DNA from: Anastrepha obliqua
Taxonomy: Eukaryota > Arthropoda > Insecta > Diptera > Tephritidae
DNA length: 64,000 nt
Direction: 5' to 3'
Assembly: GCF_027943255.1 (NCBI RefSeq)
Contig: NC_072896.1
Span: forward strand, 65,924,501-65,988,500
A program made the translations under genes and the position numbers. Within the stretch, counting starts at the first letter, position 1. Every line of letters begins with the position of its first letter. Shown in pieces: positions 55,742-64,000 of this stretch. Under the pieces are notes generated by a model that did no database searches, was not told where the DNA came from, and saw only the letters and a list, made by a program, of their open reading frames with translations.

Positions 55742-58700
55742 ATGGGTCTCAAGGTTGTCCAAATAAACTTGCAGCACTCGCGGACTGCAACGGACAACCT
55801 AACCGTTCTCCTGGCGGAGGAGGACGTCGACATCGCTTTAATCCAGGAACCCTGGGTGCGGAGCACCGAGGTGAAGGGGTTTACCGGGAACAACCACAAC
55901 CTTTTCTACAAACGGACTGAAGGTAACCCCAGATCTTGTATTGTAGCTAAGAAACATTTGAATATATTTTTAATCTCATCATATTGTTCACAGGATGTGA
56001 CGGCTGTGGAGGTAGAAGCCGCTGACGGTGTCGGCATCATATTGGCTTCCATCTACATGGCACATGATCGGCCAGCACCACCCGAGGAGGCTCGTCGGCT
56101 TGTGCACGAAGCCAGAAACAAGAACCTGCTGCTCGGATGCGATGCCAACGCAAGGCATGCGTTGTGGGGAAGCTCCGAGACAAACGACCGAGGTGAGTCT
56201 TTATATAATTTTATTATTAATACTAACTTATCGGTATGTAACAGGGGTAACACTCCCACTTTCACCTTTCCTAGTACGGAGTACTTCAGAGGAAGGGAGG
56301 AAGTGATTGATGTTACTCTACTGTCTGAAAATAGCTCAGTAAGGGTAGATAATTGGAGGGTATCCAATAAAAGGTCCTTTTCTGATCATAGTTGGATTCT
56401 ATACGATTTGGATCTTAAGGTAGATCCACCCCTACCGTATCGAAATCCTTTAAGAACCAACTGGAAGAGGTTCAAAAATATAGTAAACAAGAGGATAGGA
56501 GAGACTCCTATCCCTCAAATCACTCTCACGGAAAACCTTGAGAGCAGGGTCATAACACTGGAAAAGGCATTTAGTAGGGCCTACAAAACGTCCTGCCCCA
56601 TAAAATTTAGCAAAAAAACTCACCCTCCTTGGTGGAGCAGTGAGCTCTTAAAACTAAGGGAAAAATCCAGATCAACGTTTAACCTCAGCTACTCGACGGG
56701 AAATTGGGAATTGTACAGAGAAAGTCGGAGACAGTACAAGAAGGCAATCAGGGCCGCCAAAAAAGAGAGCTGGAGGGAATTTTGTTCGTCAATCGAATCC
56801 ACCAGGGATTCTGCTAGGCTCAGCCGTGTTCTTTCCAAAGACCACTCAATGGCTTCTTGGGTCAAGAAACCCGATGGAACTTGGACTGCTACAGCAGAAG
56901 AATCGCTAGAGCTTCTGCTAAATACGCATTTTCCGGGATGCAGCGCTTACGAAAGTGAGAGGGGAAATATTAGGCGGAGCCAATATAATCCACAGCATCT
57001 TGCAAATGAAATTATTACCAAAGAAAAAATTGCATGGGCAATCAAATCTTTCTCACCCTTTAAATCTCCGGGGCCAGATGGGATCATTCCAAAGATGTTA
57101 CAGGAAACCTTGGACTGTATCCTACCATGGCTAGAGGAAATTTTTAAAGCGTGTTTAAACTTAGGCCATATTCCAGATAGCTGGAAACTAGTCAAGGTCG
57201 TCTTCATACCAAAAGTAGGTAGAAGAGGACATGAATCAGCGAAGGACTTCAGGCCAATCAGTCTTTCGTCTTTCCTGTTAAAAACTTTTGAAAGACTTTT
57301 GGATACGCACCTCAGAAGCTCTTTGGAGAGCTCGGGTTTATCAACTGCACAACACGCATACCTTAAAGGCAAATCTACGGAGACAGCGCTTCACGAGGTA
57401 ATCGGAACAATAGAGGGCTCTCTAGAGAGCAAACATTATACCATGGCGGCGTTCTTGGATATCGAAGGCGCCTTTAACAATGTTAGTACAGATGCGATCC
57501 AACGGGCGTTGATAGACCTGGAAGTGGACAGTTGCATCAGTAACTGGATCATCTCCATGCTAGAAACCAGGATCATCAAAGCTAATATGGGTAATATCAA
57601 CATAACCAAGAAGGTCCACGGAGGCACTCCACAAGGGGGAGTATTATCTCCACTTCTTTGGCTATGTGTGATTAGCAAAATCTTAATAAAACTTGACGGA
57701 GGTGGGGTAAAAGTGGTGGCGTACGCTGATGATGTGGTGTTAATGGTGTCAGGACTGTGTCCAAATACGATCAGTGGGATCATCCAAAGGGCGTTAGGCG
57801 AGCTTAACTCTTGGGCCACAGGATGTGGGCTAAGTTTAAACCCGCGTAAAACAGAACTTATGCTTTTTACCACCAGATATAAGGTACCAACTTTTACCCT
57901 ACCAAATATCAACGGACAAACTCTGTCTTTATCAACCAGCGCAAAGTACTTAGGGGTAATTTTGGACTCCAAACTTAGCTGGAAGTTAAACGTCGAAGAA
58001 CGGGTAAGGAAAGCAGAAATTGCTTTATATGCCTGTAAGCGTATGCTTGGAAGAAGATGGGGTCTTCAACCTAAGCATACATTATGGCTGTATAAGGCGG
58101 TTATACGACCCATTTTATCGTATGGTTCGGTAGTTTGGTGGAAAGCTCTAGGGAGAGAGTACAATACCAAACTACTCGGCAGAATACAAAGATCAGCCTG
58201 TGCAATAACGGTCGGTGCAATCAGATCATGTCCTAGAGAGGTTCTCAATGCACTGACACACGTTATTCCAATAGACCTACATATAAAGAAGACGGCAACC
58301 ATGAGTGCATTTAGGTTAAATGAGGCGGGTCGCTGGAAAGGAAAAACTTATGGTCACGCTAGTCTATTATCGCGACAAACTCAGTTAACCTCGGTGAGGA
58401 CTGACTACATCGTCCCGATGGTAACGTTCAATAGGAATTTTGCCACACTCTTTCCAACTAAAAAAGAATGGAATAAGGGATTCTCTCTAAACAACTTCGA
58501 TACCACAGTCTATACAGATGGCAGTAAAATGGATTGTGGTGTTGGAGCTGATATATATTCTCATAGACTTGGAATTGAAAAATCTGTGCGTCTCCCTAAT
58601 ACCAGCAGCGTCTTCCAAGCGGAAGTACTAGCAATTGGGGAAGCCTGTAGGTTACTAATCGCAGATTTCTCTTTTAAGGGCAATATCGCTATTCTTTCGG

Positions 58701-59338
58701 ATAGCCAAGCCGCAATCCAGGCGCTGGACGCGACTATAACAACCTCTAAAGTGGTGGAGCAAAGTAGGAATAGCCTCACCAACTTGAGTGAAAACCATAG
58801 AGTAACCTTAATTTGGGTGCCGGGACACCGGAACATAGAAGGCAACGAAAAAGCTGATGAACTGGCAAGAGGGGGATCTGCCATGAATAGCGCTCTTGCA
58901 GTACCAGTATTCACTCCACTAGGTGCGGTCAAGAACGCAATTTCCCTAAAATACCTTCGAATTGCAGATTGTAGATGGAGAGACCAGACGAAATGCAAAA
59001 TCAGCAGAACGTTATGGCCAACCTACAACCTCAAGCAATCGTCGACATTAATAAACATGAAACGACGGGACACCTGTAGACTTACGGCAGTCATAACTGG
59101 CTTCTGGTCTATCGGAGAACAAGCCGCCAAAATGGGCATCCCTCACAACACATGCTGTCACAGTTGTAAACAACCGGAGAAAAAAGAAACAATCTTCCAT
59201 TTCCTCTGTGAATGCCCTGCCCTATGGAGGGACAGAATGTTAACCCTGGGCAAACCGCTGTTCGAGAGTCTCGAGCAACTGTCTGGCTTAGACGTCAACA
59301 ACCTAATAAGGTTCCTAAACCGCACAGACTGGATATAG
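55742..59338 (+). CDS. LOA/I-like ORF2 polyprotein: endonuclease, reverse transcriptase, RNase H
   Basis: 1198 residues from the ATG at 55742 (MGLKVVQINLQHSRT). The open frame itself extends upstream over ORF1, but this ATG lies 13 nt after the ORF1 stop and begins the endonuclease motif, so it is preferred. Domains: APE-like endonuclease (about 1-235; LIQEPW, GCDANARHALWGS, SFSDHSWIL); reverse transcriptase (about 440-730; SPGPDGIIPKML, FRPISLSSFLLKTFERLL, FLDIEGAFNN near 570, GTPQGGVLSPLLW, AYADDVV near 660, KYLGVILDSKLSW); RNase H (about 915-1045; VYTDGSKMDCGVGA, FQAEVLAIGEA, ILSDSQAAIQAL, WVPGHRNIEGNEKADELA); and a terminal Cys-His motif (CHSCKQPEKKETIFHFLCEC). All catalytic residues I can check are present. 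RNase H after RT places it with LOA/I-type clades. ORF2 is in the +1 frame, so it likely needs reinitiation. Confidence 0.93.
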   Translation: MGLKVVQINLQHSRTATDNLTVLLAEEDVDIALIQEPWVRSTEVKGFTGNNHNLFYKRTEGNPRSCIVAKKHLNIFLISSYCSQDVTAVEVEAADGVGIILASIYMAHDRPAPPEEARRLVHEARNKNLLLGCDANARHALWGSSETNDRGESLYNFIINTNLSVCNRGNTPTFTFPSTEYFRGREEVIDVTLLSENSSVRVDNWRVSNKRSFSDHSWILYDLDLKVDPPLPYRNPLRTNWKRFKNIVNKRIGETPIPQITLTENLESRVITLEKAFSRAYKTSCPIKFSKKTHPPWWSSELLKLREKSRSTFNLSYSTGNWELYRESRRQYKKAIRAAKKESWREFCSSIESTRDSARLSRVLSKDHSMASWVKKPDGTWTATAEESLELLLNTHFPGCSAYESERGNIRRSQYNPQHLANEIITKEKIAWAIKSFSPFKSPGPDGIIPKMLQETLDCILPWLEEIFKACLNLGHIPDSWKLVKVVFIPKVGRRGHESAKDFRPISLSSFLLKTFERLLDTHLRSSLESSGLSTAQHAYLKGKSTETALHEVIGTIEGSLESKHYTMAAFLDIEGAFNNVSTDAIQRALIDLEVDSCISNWIISMLETRIIKANMGNINITKKVHGGTPQGGVLSPLLWLCVISKILIKLDGGGVKVVAYADDVVLMVSGLCPNTISGIIQRALGELNSWATGCGLSLNPRKTELMLFTTRYKVPTFTLPNINGQTLSLSTSAKYLGVILDSKLSWKLNVEERVRKAEIALYACKRMLGRRWGLQPKHTLWLYKAVIRPILSYGSVVWWKALGREYNTKLLGRIQRSACAITVGAIRSCPREVLNALTHVIPIDLHIKKTATMSAFRLNEAGRWKGKTYGHASLLSRQTQLTSVRTDYIVPMVTFNRNFATLFPTKKEWNKGFSLNNFDTTVYTDGSKMDCGVGADIYSHRLGIEKSVRLPNTSSVFQAEVLAIGEACRLLIADFSFKGNIAILSDSQAAIQALDATITTSKVVEQSRNSLTNLSENHRVTLIWVPGHRNIEGNEKADELARGGSAMNSALAVPVFTPLGAVKNAISLKYLRIADCRWRDQTKCKISRTLWPTYNLKQSSTLINMKRRDTCRLTAVITGFWSIGEQAAKMGIPHNTCCHSCKQPEKKETIFHFLCECPALWRDRMLTLGKPLFESLEQLSGLDVNNLIRFLNRTDWI

Positions 59339-59726
59339 TCCTGCTGCAAATAACTGTTAAACAATTTGGTAACGAGGATGTGGCAACAAAATGGTGCGGA
59401 AGCGCTAGTTGGATTCTGGCTGAATCAGCACTCTAACCAACCATAATAAAATTAATAAAAAAATGCGGGGTTTTATATCTCTATTGTAATGCGGAGTGAA
59501 ATACCTTTCTTTTGATACCCACATCGGCATATCTCACGCAATTTTTTTTAATTTCGAACAGGTGGCAACCCTGTGAAACATTGTCAGTGCCAACACCTAG
59601 ATGAAAAGTCTAGAAATGTGATACACTATCTGTGTGCCCAATTTCATTCAAATCCGTTAAGCTAATCCTGAGATCGTGTGGCTATACAGATATGCATACA
59701 AGAATTGCTCGTTTAAAGTTATAAAA

Positions 59727-59848
59727 TACAAAAAAAAAAAAATTGTGACGTGTACATGAAAATCGCCGATACACGTGTATTTTTATTTTTTATCCCCTTT
59801 TCGAACAAGTATATTTGGTTCATAGGACAGAATGTGTGTAACGCGGTG
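59727..59848 (-). repeat. Right long inverted arm
   Basis: Counterpart of 52196-52328 in opposite orientation. Just outside it, gcggtgtaat occurs twice around a small perfect hairpin (CACCGC-tttagt-GCGGTG at 59867-59884). Confidence 0.8.
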
Positions 59849-60022
59849 TAATAGATGATAGTTTGCACCGCTTTAGTGCGGTGTAATTAGAAGCTTCTAC
59901 TAAAAATTATGGTTTATTTTGAAAAAAATTTTCTTATATGCTTCAGCTCATATAGTCTTACTTTTATTCTTCTAGAAGCAGTGTTATATTATGGAAAAAT
60001 GTTAATTATCACTAAAGATTTT

Positions 60023-60178
60023 CACTGTCACTGAACATTAAGTAGTAGTGCAATTTTTTTCACCATCACTAAAGTTTAAGTTGGAATGCAATTTATTTTC
60101 ACTATCACTAAAAGTTTAGTGATATTAAATTTTTCTTTCCACTATCTCTAAATATTGAGTGATAAAGAAATTCGTGGT
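60023..60178. repeat. Degenerate ~39-bp tandem repeat, four units
   Basis: Units begin cactRtcac near 60023, 60061, 60100 and 60140 (spacing 38-40 bp). Each contains a taaa-gttta core and runs into a T-rich end. The units are diverged, so the array is old. No function is evident. Confidence 0.65.
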
Positions 60179-60706
60179 TTAACTACCCCTGAAGAAGTAG
60201 TGGCAGTGAAACGCTTATTGCATTAGGTTTGTAGTACATTACGCCCAACTCTGACCAATATACATATTAGACTGCTAGCTTCCGTGATCCCAATTGCCAA
60301 GGACAGGATTTAATTTCAACTTTCAGACAACTCGAACACCCTTCAAGTTCCACTAAGCAATAATGTAGAAGTATTTGCTATTGCCGAAAGTCACGCCTTT
60401 TATATCAAAGAAGATCCCGGAACCTTCCAGATAATTAAGTCGTCATTTTTGGTTTTTTAGATAGTTGAGTCAGCCTTGCATGTTGTGATTTAATTTGTGC
60501 TTTTGTTAATCAAAATGGGTCCAAACACGAGATCGCCAATGAGTTAGTTGGAGAGAGTTCCTTGTTGATCTTAAGCAAGGATTGGATTACAGCCCTAATT
60601 GGATTGATATGTTCAGCAAACGGATATGGCCCAGAATTATGAAATATATGGGGTCTGAATAGATCCTTAGACTTTAAACCTCAAAGGGCGTTAGCGCTTA
60701 TTATAA
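60179..60706. other. Unassigned DNA
   Basis: No frames or repeats recognised. Confidence 0.35.
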
Positions 60707-61016
60707 AGTGTTTTTCAATGAGGGCGGGTAGATGTTGAAATGGAATAAAATGGCGTTTGCTGTGTGGCACGTAGCGCCGTCCTGCTCGAACCACATATCG
60801 TCTAGGTCCATATGGTTCAATATGGGCCATAAGAAATTGGAAGGGTCATTTTGATAATAAAGTTTTATCATTTGAACGTGCTGTTCAATCGTGTAACTTG
60901 CCATGATGATTTGGCATAAACAACTGAATAATAAACAAAAGATTTGACAGATGTCACGAAAACAAAATGGCTGCCACAGGGCGCCAAAATCGACCCGCGC
61001 CAATTGCAAAACCCTT
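60707..61016 (-). mobile_element. 310-bp DD41D deletion derivative with matched TIRs
   Basis: The ends are aagtgtttttcaatgagggc on the left and, reversed, aagggttttgcaattggcgc on the right, both continuing gggt-gat-ttg, with TA outside. They match the TIR plan of the element at 43141-44066. On the minus strand a start at 60903 gives MASYTIEQHVQMIKLYYQND, then directly LWPILNHMDLDDMWFEQDGA and TCHTANAI, then the 3' terminus. So only the first 20 residues and the second catalytic block survive. Confidence 0.85.
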
Positions 61017-61018
61017 TA

Positions 61019-64000
61019 TACTCGTATGTACACGGATGTGTATAAGAATTTTTGAGTGTGTTATTATTAATATGATTAAGGTAGCCCGGATTATACGAAA
61101 ATTCGCTTGGAACTTTTTACTTCCCCTAATATATAATTTTCGCCTCATTACAGCATTTCCGCGGTGAATCCGATTTCGCTGACCGTAAATCGACAACTAA
61201 TTTGTACTTGTATTCAATTTGGGTAGAATTCTATTTGGAAATAGAAAAAAGGAAAAAAATAAACAGAAATATTAGCGACTGCAGGCAAAAGGCAACAAAG
61301 GCCAACTGCCCAGCGCATTGCCGCAACAAATTGTTGTCCACCAGTGCCAGGGAAGGGGGGCGTGCTTCTACGTAGCAGACATTTCCTAAGCGATGGCAGG
61401 GTATGCGCATACTCGGGAAATTGCCTCTGGGGCAATATTTGCTAAAATGGGAAATCTAAATACGTTGGAAAAAATGCAGACAATAAAAAATAGTAAATAG
61501 CAGTGAATAGAAGAAATGCATTGAGTGCGCGAACAGACATTAGCTGCAGTGGCAATGAAATTGTCGGCTGCAAGAAGGGCCAACAATCGAGCCAGCGCTT
61601 TTTTTTCTTTTTAGCCGGAATGAAAACTGAATAAAACCTCTGCGCAACTAAAGAGCTAGCGAATGAGGGTCGCCTATTTACAAAAAAGGCAAACTACTAA
61701 AGAGGTTGGCTATCAATTTATTTTAACACCAACAATTGAGCATTAGTAGCAGTTGCAACTTGCAGGCAGTAGACGACAATTGGCAGTGTTAAAAGTACCA
61801 CAAAGGAAAAGCAAAAACAACAAAAAAAAATGGGAGGGGATGCTACAAAAGTCGATGATTTTCGTAAACCGAAAGTACCAGTCAAATATTCAGCACCAGC
61901 TACAAACTTACTCCCAAAGCCTTCAGCACTACTTGCAACACCATCATTATCGAGTCACGACAAATTCCTGAGTGTGTGGTGCCAAGACATTTGAAAATCG
62001 TTGCGCTTCGACATAGCGAGCGCCTCTGCTTTCTTACTGCACAGTTAGCCTACCGCTGGCAGTTAAGTTCTCTCCTTAAGTACTGCCTACAGTATCGCTT
62101 TTGTGGCGTGTTGCTAATTTTCTAGCAACGCTTCATTTGGTATTAGAAAGATGCACTTTTCCCAGTTCCAGTGCTAAACTTGGCAGGCAGGTGGCAGACA
62201 GGCAAGCCGCGAGGTAGGCGGTTGGAGTATAGATCAGCGGCGGCCTGTGACGACTGATGACCACAAACTACCAACACTCCAGCCAAGTCGCGGCACGTTG
62301 TCAATAGTATACTAGAAAAGGCATCTTCCAAGTGCGCAAAAACAAACACAACAGCAATAGCAAAATGGTAGAGCAATGGCAGTAAGATTGCGGCAAAAGT
62401 GGCAATCAAAAGCAGAGCAATGACAACAAGCGCTGGAGCTGGAGTAGTAGCACCAGAGCGGCAACGGTGGTGGCAATAATGGCAGCGGCATTAAAACAAA
62501 GTAGCACTAACAACAATGGGCATAATATCTTGCTACTGCCACATGCCACTTTGGCACATTTATTGACCATATCGGTGGTGTGGAAGGTGTGAAAATTACA
62601 AATGCAAAAAATGTGATGCGCGCCCGCTCAAACCAAAAGCCACATTTGCCAGCAATAGGCGATGTGTCGCTGTGTGATGATCAAAGCGGTTGAGGCAGCG
62701 CGAATGGCATGGAGATAGCATAGCTAGTGTGGCACTTTCCACTGTAAGCTATTGTTTTCTCTGATGTTACTGTTGAGTATCGGTGATATGTGTGATTTGC
62801 GATTGTTGTGCAATTACTGATTCAACTACTCAATCACTTGTTGCTTATGGTGTTGCTGCTACTCACTCACTCACTCATCTGACTAGCTGCAGTTGCTGTG
62901 TGTCACTCCGACTTAGTCGATTGCTGATCGACAATGGATATGTGATGGTAATTAAAAAAAATGGGTAAATATATGCCTACGCTCGAAAAATAATTTTTAT
63001 GTGAGTATTTGTTTTTTTAGAAAACCTGGGCCTGTGTATTCTTATCTAGTATATACCTATGACCCGGAAGTTCGCACTAATCATTCACATAATCATAAAT
63101 TTAATGACTCTGACCTCTGCTAATAATAACCACCGGAACAGTTTTTTCATGGGTTAATTACCTTTCAGTTAGACCCAGATCCTAAGCCCACTGCGGATAT
63201 GAAGCATAAAATGACAAACATATTTTTCTATAAGCGATTTCCTAGGTAGGCAGTGGCCAAGCTCCGAAAACTTTTCTGTCAGGAAAGGGATTTTTCTACA
63301 AGGAATTCTCCTAATCGACCATACATAGACAGTTTTTATTTTTATTTACTTATTTGCGGATTTAGGATTTGTACAGAATTGTAGAGTTGCAGCCAGGAGA
63401 TATTTGACGCTACAAATAATCATTTAAATTACACTTAGTCAAGTAAATATCTAAAGCCTAAGAATTTGGGAGCTGATTACATACCTTCAGAGCTATATAT
63501 ACTAACGTATAATCACGCTCAGGAAGAAATCAGTATTGAATGAACACGTTTATGGCAAAGAACTTTTCAGAGAAGTGATATGTTTTTCTTGAAGCAAGTT
63601 ACAACTGTCTATACATCCTTTGCACCTATACGTATATATTTATAGCTCTCAAGAGGTTATAAATAGATATACTTACATACGTATATACGTGGCAGCACCC
63701 ACATTAATCAATTTGTATGATATATTGATTTATATAATAATAATAAGAATAATTTATACAATAATTGTATAGTATATACCAAACTGTTCACTTGAAGGTT
63801 AATATTAAGTTCACTTATATGGACTGAACTAAAGTTTAAGTTATCCTTCATTCTATTTTACATTATTATTCTAACATTACTATGCCTACTACGCTATCTC
63901 TCTTACTCCTACTAATTTAGATATTTTAACAATGTACCTTACATATTGAGGAGATCCTGATGATCTTCTCAAAGCTATGATATAAAAGTATGTTCTGCGA
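61019..64000. other. Unassigned, less AT-rich DNA rich in CAA/GCA-type repeats
   Basis: 61250-62900 has many CAACAA-, GCAGCA- and GGTGGC-like runs on both strands. These are typical of noncoding or untranslated DNA near fly genes, but no frame has convincing protein character. 63000-64000 is AT-rich with TA/TAA runs. It may flank a host gene outside the window. Confidence 0.4.

Larger units (their letters stand above)
54413..59460 (+). mobile_element. Near full-length LOA/I-like non-LTR retrotransposon
   Basis: The order is a GC-rich 5' untranslated region (from about 54413), ORF1, a 13-nt gap, ORF2 with endonuclease, RT, RNase H and Cys motif, a short 3' untranslated region, and an A-rich tail (aataaaattaataaaaaaa, ending about 59460). 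ORF2 has no interruption over 1198 codons, so the copy is recent. The base composition is much less AT-rich than the surroundings. It copies itself by target-primed reverse transcription. The 5' flank contains two tandem taatataataaaatt strings similar to its own tail, which may be residual tail from another copy. Confidence 0.9.
52196..59848 (+). mobile_element. Candidate uncharacterised DNA transposon with a LOA-like element nested inside
   Basis: Two inverted arms of roughly 120 bp bracket this span. The left (52196-52328) and the reversed right (59727-59848) share gcgttac, ctgtcctatgaaccaaatat, gtgtatcggcgattttcatg and tacacgtca in the same order, with small indels. Between them is a broken gene of a multi-copy arthropod protein family (52744-54363) plus the retrotransposon at 54413-59460. 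Subtracting the retrotransposon leaves about 2.6 kb, a normal size for a cut-and-paste element with one ~550-residue protein. I could not define a target duplication, and the arms could instead be two independent insertions of another repeat, so this is an inference. Confidence 0.5.

Noticed and set aside
1..64000. CRISPR arrays, bacterial operons, riboswitches, canonical tRNA or rRNA genes
   Set aside because: None seen; the sequence is eukaryotic and the only tRNA-like pieces belong to the SINE family.

Overview
This is eukaryotic, AT-rich, insect-type DNA with no bacterial features. The repeat content points to a higher fly, most likely a tephritid fruit fly. DD41D ('rosa'-type) mariner relatives, known from Ceratitis, are abundant, alongside many DD34D mariners, LOA/I-, RTE- and CR1-like non-LTR retrotransposons, a Helitron with typical insect termini, and a tRNA-derived SINE. 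I could not identify any conserved host protein-coding gene in the 64 kb. The window reads as an intergenic region or large intron colonised by transposable elements.

Layout. 0-10 kb: a deleted DD41D relic, a SINE copy with a perfect 11-bp target duplication (2363-2687), a short mariner-like relic, a second SINE in reverse, a minus-strand non-LTR element with a large internal deletion (6.5-9.1 kb), an RT scrap and a third SINE. 10-12 kb: the only host-like stretch, with a TATA/Inr-like signal on the minus strand in front of two very short open frames (weak evidence). 12.9-21.2 kb: a DNA-binding-domain-only element, an RTE-like fragment, the best preserved DNA transposon (DD41D transposase, 15104-16135), a TA-flanked fold-back MITE, two decayed DD34D mariners and a LOA-like tail. 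22-34.6 kb: RTE and LOA fragments, a deleted mariner, a mariner nested in a Tc/mariner relic, a Helitron with duplicated 5' ends, a complete-length 1286-bp mariner, and a 5'-truncated RNase H-bearing non-LTR element.

35-52 kb: a possible second Helitron end, a DD41D relic, a Tc1/Minos-like element with direct-inverted repeats (38662-40527) that holds both a strong hairpin and a nested mariner, RTE- and CR1-like RT relics, a DD41D deletion derivative with clear TIRs, a mariner inside a mariner, and a 68-bp tandem repeat. 52-60 kb: the most interesting locus. About 120-bp inverted repeats (52196-52328 and 59727-59848) bracket a broken multi-copy arthropod gene of unknown name with possible RNase H-fold (DDE-like) residues. 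A nearly full-length LOA-like retrotransposon (54413-59460, ORF2 of 1198 aa uninterrupted) is inserted between. 60-64 kb: a degenerate 39-bp repeat, a 310-bp DD41D deletion derivative, then trinucleotide-rich DNA without recognisable genes.

How the parts relate: the Tc1/mariner copies with matching TIRs look like autonomous and non-autonomous members of shared families, and three clear nestings give a local relative chronology. Most copies are dead (stops, frameshifts, catalytic-residue changes). The exceptions closest to intact are the DD41D transposase at 15 kb (one premature stop near its C-terminus) and the LOA-like element at 54-59 kb (ORF2 open, ORF1 without an ATG).
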